Below are positions 44,509 through 53,678 of a stretch of 64,000 nucleotides of DNA, piece after piece (within the stretch, counting starts at the first letter, position 1; every line of letters begins with the position of its first letter). This DNA is from Palsa-504 sp963739135 (GTDB lineage: Bacteria; Actinomycetota; Actinomycetes; Streptosporangiales; Streptosporangiaceae): positions 1 to 64,000 of the forward strand of contig CAVTZG010000011.1 in the NCBI GenBank assembly GCA_963739135.1, given 5' to 3'. A program made the position numbers and the translations under genes. The notes beneath the pieces are model-generated. The model did no database searches. It was not told the DNA's origin and saw nothing but the letters and a program-made list of their open reading frames with translations.

Positions 44509-45123
44509 ATGCCTGAGGACACGTTTCCGGTTGAGGTGGTCGGGGGCGTGCCGGTGGTGGCCGCGCCCGAGGAGATCGACGTCACCAACGCCGAGGCGCT
44601 GCGGTCGGCCCTGCTCAAAGCAGCCGCGAACGGACACCGCACGCTCGTGGTCGATATGACCCAGACCCAGTTCTGCGATTCCTCCGGGCTGCACACCCTG
44701 ATCGCCGCGCACAAGCGGGCCGAAGCAGAGGGTCCTGAGGTTCTGCTGGTCATTCCCAGCACCACCGTCCTGCGGGTTTTCGCGCTCACCGGCATGGACA
44801 CGGTTATCCCCAACTTCACCAGCCTGGCCGAGGCCCTGGCACAAACGGCCGCCACCGCGAATGGCCGCAGCCGCCACCGAAATAAAGGAGATGCCGCACC
44901 GGAGACCAGCCGCGGCCTGGCGCTGGCCGGTGACCTGCCGGGCACTGTCAAGCGCTCGTCGAAGGAAGCCCAGGAGACGTTCACCAGCGCGCTCAGCAGT
45001 GCCGTGCAGGTATACGGCGAAGGCGACCAGGCGTTTCGCGCCGCATACGTCGAGTTCAAGCGGACATTCGAGAAACGCGACGACCACTGGATCCCGAAGC
45101 AGGCCCCTGCACCTGGAGGCTAA
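44509..45123 (+). CDS. STAS domain fused to ChaB-like domain
   Basis: A protein of 204 residues; ATG 44509 has AGGAGG seven bases upstream. Residues 1-115 are a STAS domain with the phospho-serine site in VVDMTQTQFCDSSGLHTLIAA, as in anti-sigma antagonists. Residues about 140-200 (LPGTVKRSSKEAQETFTSALSSAVQVYGEGDQAFRAAY) are a ChaB-type domain. I infer a stress-signalling antagonist with an extra protein- or DNA-facing module. The divergent winged-helix gene may regulate it. Confidence 0.8.
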   Translation: MPEDTFPVEVVGGVPVVAAPEEIDVTNAEALRSALLKAAANGHRTLVVDMTQTQFCDSSGLHTLIAAHKRAEAEGPEVLLVIPSTTVLRVFALTGMDTVIPNFTSLAEALAQTAATANGRSRHRNKGDAAPETSRGLALAGDLPGTVKRSSKEAQETFTSALSSAVQVYGEGDQAFRAAYVEFKRTFEKRDDHWIPKQAPAPGG

Positions 45124-45488
45124 CGCCCGCCGCGAGCATAAAAGCCTCCAGGACACGGGAGGACTGAGTCTCCCTAGCCCGCGCAAGATAGCTATGCCGG
45201 TGCCCGCTGGCGCAGATCCGGGCGGAGTCCGCCGAACACATCCTCCCGTTCGCGGTCACCACGGAAGCGGCGTTCGTCGCCGTGCACGCCGTGGGCGAGG
45301 TAGGCGCTGACGATCGCGCCGCAGGGTGCGGACAGGTAGATGGCTGCCTATCGGCGCGGTCATAGCGCTGGTGGTTGCGGTCGTTGCCGTCAGGGTTGCC
45401 GTCACGAGCCGGGTGCCCCTATTGCCGCTTCGGTGAGGCTGGTGTCGCGGACTCTCGACGCGCCAGCCAGTTGCGAGGCAACGATGTC
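45124..45488. other. 365-bp region without a supported gene
   Basis: No ORF with a start and ribosome site. On the minus strand a coding-like stretch without a start (YLSAPCGAIVSAYLAHG, complement of about 45265-45340) suggests a decayed gene. CTCCCTAG at about 45170 and several CCGTCA-rich repeats are visible but not interpretable. Confidence 0.4.
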
Positions 45489-45884
45489 TTACGAGGGCGG
45501 CGCGAAGAATTCCAACGCGATGTTGTCCGGGTCGCGGAAGGACAGCCCAGAACCGTAGGCAGCATCGACGACACCGCCATTGACGATACCGAGTTCGTCT
45601 AGCCGGACCTTCCATGCCTCAAGTTCACTTCGGCTACTACAGGCAAAGGCCAGGTGGTCCAGGCCAACTCGACGCTCATTGAAGGGAAGAGTGTCAGCCG
45701 GATCGGGAAACTGGTGAAGCCCGACGAGGGTTTGACCTCCGACGAGCCAGACAGCGCGCCGAAATGGACCGGGCTCTTCGTCCAGGACCAGCTTGGTGTC
45801 GAAGACTCGCTCGTACCACGGGACACTGCGGTCGAGATCGCTGACTGTCAGAGTCACATGGGCGATTGTCAGGAATTCGGGCAT
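45489..45884 (-). CDS. VOC-family (glyoxalase-like) protein
   Basis: A protein of 131 residues from ATG 45884. Opening IAHVTLTVSDLDRSVPWYERVF and closing SGLSFRDPDNIALEFFAPP are the two metal-site halves of the VOC fold; His in AHVT, His in LDHLAF and Glu in ALEFF are available as ligands. Substrate unknown. It is transcribed alone. Confidence 0.85.
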   Translation of the reverse strand: MPEFLTIAHVTLTVSDLDRSVPWYERVFDTKLVLDEEPGPFRRAVWLVGGQTLVGLHQFPDPADTLPFNERRVGLDHLAFACSSRSELEAWKVRLDELGIVNGGVVDAAYGSGLSFRDPDNIALEFFAPPS

Positions 45885-46177
45885 GTAAGCCTCCCATTCA
45901 GGCCCGGCGCGTGACGACCGTAATGCAGGCATAGCGTACCGGCGCGCCGATCAACCTGTCCCGATCGGGTGGCAACCCCTGCGTGTCCGGTCCTACTGGT
46001 CTGCCCGGGTTTTCCTCGCAGGCACGAATCCCCTCGGGGAGGTCTTCAATGGGGACACGGCGTCCCTGACCTTCTGAATGCAATCCCCGGATCCGAACCC
46101 GGCCAGAACTCTTGCACCTTCCCGTTCATGTGGTCGTGGGCCAGGTGGTCACCGCCAAACCCGGGTGCGGGCTGTTG

Positions 46178-47365
46178 TTAGCGCAGCGGGCGGAACGCCG
46201 CCCGGATCTCGGTCGCGAACAGCTCGGGCTCTTCCCAGGCGGCGAAGTGGCCGCCCTTGTCGGCCTCGTGGAAGTAGGTGAGGTTGGGGTAGGCCTTCTC
46301 GACCCAGCTGCGTGGGGCCCGGAAGATCTCGCCGGGGAACGTGGTGAAGCCGACCGGGAGCGAGACCTCCGGCCGAGCCTGCCCGGCCGCCGCCGCGAGA
46401 GCCTGGGCTCGTCCGCTTTCCCAGTAGGACCGGGCCGCCGAGGCCCCGGTGCCGGTCAGCCAGTACAGCGTGATGTTGTCGAGGATGTGGTCCCGGGTGA
46501 GACCCCCGGACGGCTGCCCGCCGGTGAAGGCGCGGGAGATCTTGTAGTAGGCGTCGGTGTCGTGGTCGAGCATCCAGGCCGCCAGGGCGACGGGTGAATC
46601 CAGCAGGGCGTAGCCGATCGTCTGCGGCCGCGTGGCCTGCTCCAGGAAGTAGCCGAAGCCGCTCGTCCTGAATGTCTGGGTCTGCTCGAGCGCCGCGCGT
46701 TCCTGCTCGGTTTCTGCCGGCATGGCGCCGCCGCCCAGCGCCGTCACGAGCAAATTCACGTGGATGCCAAGCAGCCCCCCGGGTGCCAGGCGGCCCATCG
46801 CATCGGTGATCGAGGCGCCTTGATCGCCGCCTTGGGCGACGTAGCGGGTGTAGCCGAGACGGTGCATCAGCTCCGCCCAGGCACCCGCGATGCGGCTAGG
46901 GTTCCAGCCGATCTCGGGCGGCTCGGCGGAGAAGCCGTAGCCAGGCAGGGACGGCAGCACGAGGTCGAACGCGTCCTCGGCGCGTCCGCCGTGCGCGGCC
47001 GGGTCGGTGAGCGGGCCGACGGAGTCGAGCAGCTCGATGACCGAGCCGGGCCAGCCGTGCGTCATGATCAGCGGCAACGAGTCCGCGTGCTCTGACTTCA
47101 CGTGGATGAAGTGGATGTCCAGCCCGTCGATCTGGGTCTTGAACTGCGGCAGCGCGTTCAGTTTCGCCTCGCACGCGCCCCAGTCGTAATCGGTCGCCCA
47201 GTAGCGGGCGAGCTCCTGCAACGTCGCCAGCTGCACGCCTTGCGACCGATCAGCAACCAGCTCCCGGGAGGGCCAGCGCCTCGCGGCGATGCGCTGCCGA
47301 AGGTCGGCGACCGCTTCGTCGGGCATGTCGACCCGGAAGGGCCGGATTTCGGTTTCGTTGGACAT
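46178..47365 (-). CDS. epoxide hydrolase, alpha/beta-hydrolase type with EHN domain
   Basis: A protein of 395 residues. N-terminal EHN cap (IRPFRVDMPDEAVADLRQRI, W...YDW) followed by the alpha/beta core: oxyanion HGWPGS, nucleophile Asp in QGGDQGAS and catalytic His in GGHFAAWEEP. The cap tyrosine region is in the middle. It opens epoxides to diols by an ester intermediate. The length and motif order match actinobacterial epoxide hydrolases. Confidence 0.92.
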   Translation of the reverse strand: MSNETEIRPFRVDMPDEAVADLRQRIAARRWPSRELVADRSQGVQLATLQELARYWATDYDWGACEAKLNALPQFKTQIDGLDIHFIHVKSEHADSLPLIMTHGWPGSVIELLDSVGPLTDPAAHGGRAEDAFDLVLPSLPGYGFSAEPPEIGWNPSRIAGAWAELMHRLGYTRYVAQGGDQGASITDAMGRLAPGGLLGIHVNLLVTALGGGAMPAETEQERAALEQTQTFRTSGFGYFLEQATRPQTIGYALLDSPVALAAWMLDHDTDAYYKISRAFTGGQPSGGLTRDHILDNITLYWLTGTGASAARSYWESGRAQALAAAAGQARPEVSLPVGFTTFPGEIFRAPRSWVEKAYPNLTYFHEADKGGHFAAWEEPELFATEIRAAFRPLR

Positions 47366-47884
47366 AAGTCTCTACCTTCCTGGATTGGCTGACGACGGAC
47401 GATCGCGGAGGAATCTGCGGCTTGCGTGAGCTGCGCGCTTCGGCATTTGGCCCGGACCGCCCCGGGACGACAACAAATTCCCGGCCGCCTCCGGGCTAGG
47501 GTTGTGCGCCGCGGCCGCTACCTCCCGGTAGGGGACCAGCGAGGCGGCAGCAGCACAAGCCGCCGCGCCGCCGATGAGGCTGCGTTGAGAGCCCGCGCCG
47601 GACGCCGGGGCCGGGGCCTTCTGGGGGTGGGAGATGAAGTCATGAGGTTCCCCCCTTTCACAAGTGGTACCGGCTCAGGATTGTCTGTCGCGTGGACCCG
47701 TCGCGCCAGTGGACATCCCTGGCCATGGCCCTGGTCTGCGATACGGCGCAGATGGAGAGGCTGTGTCAGGTCCGCGGGTTTGCCGACGCCGGGCGGTAAG
47801 TCAATTGAGGGTACGCTCGACCTGGCAGATGCTCTCCTTCGAGAGCTGTCAACTCTTCCTGCAGTATCATTATCCGAAAGATAT
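47366..47884. other. 519-bp interval before the restriction island
   Basis: Holds the epoxide hydrolase promoter, a possible 41-codon ORF (47518-47643) and, from about 47800, the change to lower GC that continues to 50300. On the plus strand a coding-like fragment (GTLDLADALLRELST...) without start is seen near 47810-47900, possibly a remnant left by island integration. Confidence 0.4.
47518..47643 (-). CDS. possible 41-residue basic peptide
   Basis: ATG 47643 is preceded by GGGGGG six bases upstream, an unusually strong ribosome site. The peptide starts MTSSPTPRRPRPRRPAR and is Arg/Pro-rich. The neighbouring frame over the same DNA (SLIGGAAACAAAASLVPY...) looks more protein-like but has no start, so this may instead be a frameshifted remnant. 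Confidence 0.25.
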   Translation of the reverse strand: MTSSPTPRRPRPRRPARALNAASSAARRLVLLPPRWSPTGR

Positions 47885-48835
47885 CTACCTTGGGACTATG
47901 GGCGCTGGGACAACAGGGTCATCTGGCCTGGCGAGCGCCCAACATTCTCCCTCGATAATTGCAACAGGATCGTTCCGGTCATCTCGTGCTCGGATTACTC
48001 GCCCTGAGACCAGCTCGCCCTTCTTTGGAACTGGCAAGCCGAGGGCTGCCGCGACATCTGGATCGTTATCTTGATGTCCTAGGACCAATATACCTTCAGG
48101 CCTTAGGGTAGTTCTTGCGCCACCGTTGCCTCGGGCACGCTTCATGAAGTCATCTTGCTGGGCCACTGTAGCAAGTTCTGCACGTCGGATGATGCGATAT
48201 TGCACCAACCGGAACAGCTCATTTACCCTCGCCTGGCCGTGCTGGTCTCCGCGATTCGCTCTAGCATTAAAGATCCTATCCCGAATATCTGCATCTAGAT
48301 TGAGGAACAGATTTTCGGCGAGCTTTCCGCTATCTGGCCATAGTTTCCGAATGTAAGCATAACTACTCGCAGAAAGCTGACGCTTTGCATCTCGGTTTGC
48401 CCTTGCCCGGAGAAGCGATTTTTTAACGCGGATCAGTCCAGCAGCCCATGAGCTCTGTTTATCATTCGCAGTAACCAGAAGGCAAACATGCTCTATGGCT
48501 TCCGGCGGAAGCTCCCAGCCTCCGTAGTTCATTGAATATTTGCAGTCAACCTCGACACCCGCGATACGGTAATCGGTCGTAGTTCCGTCCATGAACCCAA
48601 ACTGTCGATGCAGATTAATCTCTACTAGAGTACCCACGTGGGTCTTCTCAGTCTTATGCAGCTGGTTGTAATCCCAGCGCCCAGTATGTTGACCGTCGTA
48701 GATCTGGTCAAGTGTGTCACGCAGCACCCGAGCAACCTGCGCGCCCGTAGGATCCAGAATGCGAAGCTCAGCTTCGACGGCTTCCAACTCGAGATCATCA
48801 CCGTAAACGTAGGGCAGAGGATCTTGCTCTATCAT
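47885..48835 (-). CDS. NaeI-like type II restriction endonuclease
   Basis: A protein of 316 residues from ATG 48835, with GAGGTGAG upstream (48853 possible); NaeI itself is about this size. It contains DYNQLHKTEKTHVGTLVEIN and VEVDCKYSMNYGG. Asp and Lys of DCK (97, 99) with Glu72 and Asp88 correspond, offset by two, to the NaeI catalytic residues. TLDQIYDGQ aligns with the ligase-like segment of NaeI, with Ile45 at the Leu43 position. It would cut at GCCGGC. It pairs with the C5 methylase at 49117. Confidence 0.88.
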   Translation of the reverse strand: MIEQDPLPYVYGDDLELEAVEAELRILDPTGAQVARVLRDTLDQIYDGQHTGRWDYNQLHKTEKTHVGTLVEINLHRQFGFMDGTTTDYRIAGVEVDCKYSMNYGGWELPPEAIEHVCLLVTANDKQSSWAAGLIRVKKSLLRARANRDAKRQLSASSYAYIRKLWPDSGKLAENLFLNLDADIRDRIFNARANRGDQHGQARVNELFRLVQYRIIRRAELATVAQQDDFMKRARGNGGARTTLRPEGILVLGHQDNDPDVAAALGLPVPKKGELVSGRVIRARDDRNDPVAIIEGECWALARPDDPVVPAPIVPR

Positions 48836-48933
48836 GACTAGCTCACCTCGCATGTATGCTCCGGGATCATTTTAGGCGACACAGCCCATTCAGTAGTTTC
48901 AGCATGCTACATCCGCCGGCTACCGTCCCAGTT

Positions 48934-49134
48934 ATGGCAGACACGCCACTACCTGGCCCGGAGAGCGAACGACTGGCCGCTCTCGTCGGTGGCGGGAGCC
49001 TACGGCTGGTCTATGGGTTGCTGTATCGCTTGAGGTCGACCTACGAGTTCCAGCTGACTGGGGTGGAACCAATGATCCAGAAAATTTGTGGGCACTGTGT
49101 GAGGACTGCCCAGAAGTCAGACCACACGGAGTAG
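48934..49134 (+). CDS. possible small protein between restriction and methylase genes
   Basis: A 66-residue ORF (MADTPLPGPESERLAALVG, then LRLVYGLLYRLRSTYEF) on the strand opposite both R-M genes, overlapping the methylase stop by 18 bases. There is no strong ribosome site and no helix-turn-helix of a controller protein. A second frame nearby (NLWALCEDCPEV) looks coding, so it may be a frameshifted remnant. Confidence 0.3.
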   Translation: MADTPLPGPESERLAALVGGGSLRLVYGLLYRLRSTYEFQLTGVEPMIQKICGHCVRTAQKSDHTE

Positions 49135-50232
49135 GCCAGCTGACCTGGCAGCTGACTCTTCGCGTGCTTTCAAGATTGCAAATCGGATACTTTCACCGAC
49201 TGCTCGTGCCACTGGCGGCGGAAATGCATTACCGATCTGACGATATGCTGCCGTCTTACGTCCGGAGAATTGCCAGGAGACTGGGAAACCCTGTATTGCG
49301 GCAGCCATAGGCAGCGAAAGTCGAGGCAGATGACCAATCGGATCTGTTGACTTAGGCGGGGCATCAGCGAGGCCTTTACCATCTACGTGAAGCTTGAGCC
49401 ATTCATTCCTAGCGCGTGTTGGGCCAAGATCGGGACCGCCATGCTTACGTGATCCACCAACCAGAGTGGGACCAATGCCGTTAGCTTTCTCAGCCCATGC
49501 TCTTGCGCCCGGCCAGCCGTCTTCAGCCATGTATTCATAGAGGGTATCTCCGACCGTTGGAGGTGCCTCGATTTCGGCTGGCCACTTGAAGTATTTATAG
49601 GCTGACGCCTTCATAGCAACCAGGATGAAGCGTGGGCGCAGTTGCGGCACGCCGAAATCGCAGGCGTTGAGAACTTTCCAAGCAGTCTCGTATTCGAGTT
49701 CATGCAGCCGCGCTAGGACTTGCTCTCGATAACTATCAAACCGAGCCGTCGATAGGCCTCGCACATTCTCTAGCATGATAGCGGTTGGCTCGCAGTCCAC
49801 TATAAGCTGGAGCGCGCGAGGAAAAAGATCGCGCTCGTCATCCGCACCGAGCTGCTTGCCTGCTATGGAAAATGGTGGACAGGGCACACCACCAGCGAGT
49901 AGATCAACACCCTTATATTCTAGGCTATCGAAATGATGAATGTCGCGTTCAATGATATTCCATTCCTTGCGATTCCGTCGCAGCGTTTCGCAAGCGTCCA
50001 AATCGATTTCGACGGCTGCAACATGAGTGAATCCCGCCTGCTCCAAGCCGAGCGACTGGCCGCCACCACCAGCACAAATCTCCAGACAGGTTAGTCCAGC
50101 TATCGGCGGAACCGCCTGGATGGGGGGGCCTTGCTTCTGCCGGGCAACATCGAACCTAGATTCGAGAGTCATCAGTCTCACAGAGGCAACACCGGTCGCA
50201 CTAGCCTCTGTTCCATCAATAAGCATCCCCAC
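49117..50232 (-). CDS. C5-cytosine DNA methyltransferase (NaeI-type companion)
   Basis: A protein of 371 residues with the ordered C5-MTase motifs: I (LEICAGGGGQSLGLEQAG), IV with catalytic Cys (GGVPCPPFSIAGKQ), VI (IMLENVRGL), VIII (VLNACDFGVPQLRPRF) and X (YRQIGNAFPPPVARAVG). It methylates the target cytosine and protects from the adjacent NaeI-like enzyme. Base composition and codons are less GC-biased than the neighbours, indicating transfer. Confidence 0.93.
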   Translation of the reverse strand: MGMLIDGTEASATGVASVRLMTLESRFDVARQKQGPPIQAVPPIAGLTCLEICAGGGGQSLGLEQAGFTHVAAVEIDLDACETLRRNRKEWNIIERDIHHFDSLEYKGVDLLAGGVPCPPFSIAGKQLGADDERDLFPRALQLIVDCEPTAIMLENVRGLSTARFDSYREQVLARLHELEYETAWKVLNACDFGVPQLRPRFILVAMKASAYKYFKWPAEIEAPPTVGDTLYEYMAEDGWPGARAWAEKANGIGPTLVGGSRKHGGPDLGPTRARNEWLKLHVDGKGLADAPPKSTDPIGHLPRLSLPMAAAIQGFPVSWQFSGRKTAAYRQIGNAFPPPVARAVGESIRFAILKAREESAARSAGLLRVV

Positions 50233-50615
50233 GTGGCGACTCTACAGGTAACCATGATCAACATCCAGGAAGTGGTCGTACAGTCGTTCGACCGTGTTGA
50301 GCCGAACCATCTGACTTGCCGAGGCGCATGTGCGCGGTTATTCATTGCTGCTACCCGTGGATACAGCGGTACATCGAGTGCAAGAGGGTCGGCAGGTGCG
50401 TGATGTCGTCTGCCGTTAACTGTCCGAGTGTGCCATCTCTGAGAGGAGAGCAGCCGTGCGTCGTGGTAGCGCTGGTGGAAGTCATCGGCCAGGTGCTCGT
50501 CGTGATAGCGGTCGTGGAGCAACTGGTCCACGTCGACTGCTGCGGTTGGTGACGAGCCGACGCCATAAGATCAGCGGGTATAGGCCCAGGTCAGGACCGG
50601 TTTTCTGAGGTCGAG
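50233..50615. other. 383-bp gap between methylase and tRNA-Ser
   Basis: Two minus frames hold coding-like pieces (MDQLLHDRYHDEHLADDF near 50490-50531; GQLTADDITHLPTLLHSMYR near 50370-50430) in different phases. This looks like a frameshifted remnant of one small gene. No intact gene or RNA is seen. Confidence 0.4.
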
Positions 50616-50702
50616 CGGAGGGCGTGGGATTCGAACCCACGGTGACGTTGCCGCCACAATGGTTTTCAAGACCATCGCCATCGGCCACTAGGCGAGCCCT
50701 CC
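50616..50702 (-). tRNA. tRNA-Ser (anticodon UGA)
   Basis: Reverse strand: acceptor GGAGGGC pairs with GCCCTCC, anticodon loop TTGAAAA region gives UGA, with an extended variable arm and GGTTCGAAT T-loop. No CCA is encoded. The restriction island lies directly at its 3' side, as for elements that integrate at tRNA genes. Confidence 0.95.
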
Positions 50703-50715
50703 TGTGTGCACCAGC

Positions 50716-52515
50716 CTACGGTAACCCGGCGCGGGACGTCAGCCGCCGCGGCCAGGCCAGCCCGTCGCCGACCAGCGCGGCCAGGGCCAGGTAGGCGTCG
50801 GCCGTCTCGGCAGCGAGCAGTTCGAGTTCGACCTCGGCGCCTTCCTCCAGGTGCGGGTCGTAGGGAATCCGGACCACGGCCCGGCAACGGGACGCGAAAT
50901 GGTGCTCCAGCCGGTCCAGGTCGACGTTGCTCTTGCTCTTGGGCCGGATCGTGGACAGCACCACGACGCCGTTGCGTACCAGGTCCCCGCACTGATGGGC
51001 CTCGAGCCAGTCCAGGGTCGCGCTGGCGCTGCGCGCGCCGTCCACCGACGGCGAGCTGACCACCACGATCTGGTCGGCCAGATGCAGCACGCCGGACATG
51101 GCCGAATGCAGCAGGCCGGTGCCGCCGTCGGTCAGGCAGATCGAGTAGAAGTGCTCAAGCACCCGGGCCGCGTCACAGTAGTCCTCGGCGCCGAACGCCA
51201 CAGATACCCCCGGGTCACGATCGGAGGCCAGGATCTCCAGTCGGCTCGGGGCCTGTGAGGTGAAGCCCCGGACGTCGGCGTAGCGGCTGACCTGGCCCCG
51301 CTCGTTCAGCAGGTCCCTGACCGTGGCCGCGGTCTCCAGCCGGACCTTGTCCGAGAGCGTGCCCCGGTCGGGGTTGGCATCGACGGCGATCACCCGGTCC
51401 CCGCGCAGGGTGGCCAGCGTCGCCCCGAGCCCGACCGCGGTGGTGGTCTTGCCCACGCCGCCCTTCAGGCTCAGCACGGCCACCCGGTGATGGCCGCCCG
51501 CGACCGGGGTCCTCACCCGGTTGATGAGGTCACGGCGGCGCATGTCGGCGGCCGACTCGCCGAACCTGAGCAGGCCGCCGGTGACCCGGGACAGCCCCCG
51601 CCGCCAGCCCGATCCCGGGCCTGACCGCTTGGCGTGCAACAGCGACTCGGCGGTCAGGTTGTCGGCGGTCTCGGTCTCGTACTCGTCGGGGACGGGCGGG
51701 TTCAGGGCAGACGGCGGCATCCCGGCCTGCGCCATCCGGCGCGGCCGCGCCCACTGGGCCAGGGATTCCATCGGCGGGACGGCTTGAGCGTCGCGCTCGT
51801 ACACCGGGTCCGCGGCGTACACCGGGTCCGCGGCGTATCCCGGGTCCGCGGCGTATCCCGGGTCCGCGGCGTATCCCGGGTCCGCGGCGTATCCCGGGTC
51901 CGCGGCGTATCCCGGGTCCGCGGCGTATCCCGGGTCCAGCGCATATCCAGGGACCGGCCCGGCACCCGAACCCCAATCGTCCCACGTGTCCTGCGGGTAC
52001 CTCAGGTCCTGCCCATAGCCCGGGTCTTGCCCGTAATCCTGATCTTGCCCGTAACCCGGCTCAGGCGCGTAACCCGGCCCGGCCGGATAGCCAGGTTCAC
52101 CGGGGAACGCGTGGTCAGCGGGGACCGGAGCGAATCCCGGCCCGCGCGGATACTCCGGCTCGGCCGGGTACCGCGCGCCGGCCGCGTAACCGGTCCCGCC
52201 CGGACGCTCGGGAAGCTGCGGAAACCCCCAGTCCTGTGGATACCCCGGCTCCCGCGGGTATCCGGGCTGCTGCTGGTACTCCGGCTCGTTCTGGTAGACG
52301 GGTTCCTGCCCGTACTCCGGTTCCCGCCGGTAGCCGTGATCGTCCGGGTACTCAGGGTCGGCTGGGTACTCCTGCTCCGGGGGATATCCGGGCTCTTGGT
52401 GATACTCCCAGTCGGACCACGACACGTAGGGATCATTCGCCCCGTCAGCCTCGGCTATCTCGGGCCGGCCGTTCGGGCCCGGGTGAATCTCGGGCGTATC
52501 GTTGTTCGTGCTCAC
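50716..52515 (-). CDS. MinD/ParA-like ATPase with long Tyr/Pro-rich repeat N-terminus
   Basis: A protein of 599 residues. The first 250 are low-complexity, made of EPGYP/DPGY-like hexads, including the exact tandem AADPGY block. From about 340 comes a MinD-type P-loop (LSLKGGVGKTTTAVGL), VIAVDANPDRGTL (Walker A'/switch), a Walker-B-like ICLTDGGTGLLHSAM, and VVVSSPSVDGARSASATLDWL. The layout resembles large MinD-like proteins linked to type VII secretion or to cell-wall localisation in actinomycetes. No ESX gene is in view. Confidence 0.85.
   Translation of the reverse strand: MSTNNDTPEIHPGPNGRPEIAEADGANDPYVSWSDWEYHQEPGYPPEQEYPADPEYPDDHGYRREPEYGQEPVYQNEPEYQQQPGYPREPGYPQDWGFPQLPERPGGTGYAAGARYPAEPEYPRGPGFAPVPADHAFPGEPGYPAGPGYAPEPGYGQDQDYGQDPGYGQDLRYPQDTWDDWGSGAGPVPGYALDPGYAADPGYAADPGYAADPGYAADPGYAADPGYAADPVYAADPVYERDAQAVPPMESLAQWARPRRMAQAGMPPSALNPPVPDEYETETADNLTAESLLHAKRSGPGSGWRRGLSRVTGGLLRFGESAADMRRRDLINRVRTPVAGGHHRVAVLSLKGGVGKTTTAVGLGATLATLRGDRVIAVDANPDRGTLSDKVRLETAATVRDLLNERGQVSRYADVRGFTSQAPSRLEILASDRDPGVSVAFGAEDYCDAARVLEHFYSICLTDGGTGLLHSAMSGVLHLADQIVVVSSPSVDGARSASATLDWLEAHQCGDLVRNGVVVLSTIRPKSKSNVDLDRLEHHFASRCRAVVRIPYDPHLEEGAEVELELLAAETADAYLALAALVGDGLAWPRRLTSRAGLP
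51806..51937. repeat. 18-bp coding tandem repeat
   Basis: Seven exact-core 18-bp units at 51806, 51824, 51842, 51860, 51878, 51896 and 51914, each with GGGTCCGCGGC, then a degenerate eighth. They encode the hexapeptide AADP(G/V)Y in the MinD-like protein. The repeat is likely length-variable by slippage. Confidence 0.9.
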
Positions 52516-52651
52516 GGGTCGGCCCCCTTGATCCTCCTGGGCGGGCGCATGCGGGCGGGGTTTCGTGCGTCAATCCGAGCGTAAGACAAATTTCACGTTA
52601 TTTCGATACCCAGTGTACTTATTTGATCGCACTGAGTACAGAGGAGCTGTC

Positions 52652-53632
52652 ATGCGCGCCGTCGTCATCACCGAACCCGGCGAGCCCGAGGTGCTGAACT
52701 GGCAGGAAGTCCCCGACCCCGTCCCTGGTCCCGGCGAGGTGGTCATCGCGGTCGCCGCCTCGGGCGTCAACCGCGCGGACCTGATGCAGCGGCAGGGCTT
52801 CTACCCGCCGCCGCCGGGCGCGCCGCCCTATCCGGGCCTGGAGTGCTCCGGCCGGGTCCGGGCGGTCGGCGAGGCAGTGACCGGCTGGCGGCCGGGCGAC
52901 GAGGTGTGCGCGTTGCTGGCCGGCGGCGGCTACGCGGAACAGGTTGCGGTCCCCGCCGGGCAGCTGCTGCCGATCCCGGACAGCGTGGACACCACCACCG
53001 CGGCCGCGTTCCCCGAGACCGCCTGTACCGTGTACGCCAACGTCTTCCAGCTGGCCGGACTGGCCAGCGGCGAGATGCTGCTGGTACATGGGGGCAGCAG
53101 CGGGATCGGCACCATGGCCATCCAGCTGGCGAAGGCGTTCGGCGCCCGGGTGGCCTGCACCGCGGGATCGCCGCAGAAGCTGGACCGCTGCCGCGAGCTC
53201 GGCGCCGACGTGGTGATCAACTACCGTACCGAAGACTTCGTCGCGGCCGTGAAACAGGCCACGGGCGGCGCGGGCGCCGACGTCATTCTCGACATCATGG
53301 GCGCGGCCTATCTGGCCCGCAACCTGGACGCGCTGGGCACCGGCGGGCGTATGGTCATCATCGGCCGCCAGGGCGGCAGCCGGGGAGAGATCGACCTCGG
53401 CGTGCTGCAGGCCAAACAGGCCAGCCTGCACGCGACCACTCTCCGGGCCCGGCCGGCCCATGAGAAGGCCGCAGTGGTGACGGCCGTCCGCGAGCACGTG
53501 TGGCCACTGATCAGCGCCGGCCGGGTGGCCGCCGTCATCGACCGGGAACTGCCCATGTCACAAGCGTCGCAGGCGCACCGGGCGATGGCCGCCAGCGAGC
53601 ACATCGGCAAGATCCTGCTGCTGCCGAACTGA
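52652..53632 (+). CDS. NAD(P)H-quinone oxidoreductase (zinc-free MDR family)
   Basis: A protein of 326 residues from ATG 52652, with GAGGAG upstream. MDR features: GVNRADLMQRQG, YPGLECSGRV, and the nucleotide-binding VHGGSSGIGTMAIQLAKAFGA. The catalytic-zinc Cys/His of true alcohol dehydrogenases are absent, as in QOR/PIG3-type quinone reductases. Reaction: NADPH-dependent quinone reduction. It is followed 46 bp later by bpa. Confidence 0.92.
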   Translation: MRAVVITEPGEPEVLNWQEVPDPVPGPGEVVIAVAASGVNRADLMQRQGFYPPPPGAPPYPGLECSGRVRAVGEAVTGWRPGDEVCALLAGGGYAEQVAVPAGQLLPIPDSVDTTTAAAFPETACTVYANVFQLAGLASGEMLLVHGGSSGIGTMAIQLAKAFGARVACTAGSPQKLDRCRELGADVVINYRTEDFVAAVKQATGGAGADVILDIMGAAYLARNLDALGTGGRMVIIGRQGGSRGEIDLGVLQAKQASLHATTLRARPAHEKAAVVTAVREHVWPLISAGRVAAVIDRELPMSQASQAHRAMAASEHIGKILLLPN

Positions 53633-53678
53633 CCACCCGTGTGAGCCGGCCGCCCGCCGGATCGGACAGACTAAGGGA

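Noticed and set aside
51806..51937. Possible CRISPR or mobile repeat array
   Set aside because: Units are 18 bp with no spacers and translate to AADP(G/V)Y in frame, so it is a coding repeat. No CRISPR array is seen anywhere in the window.
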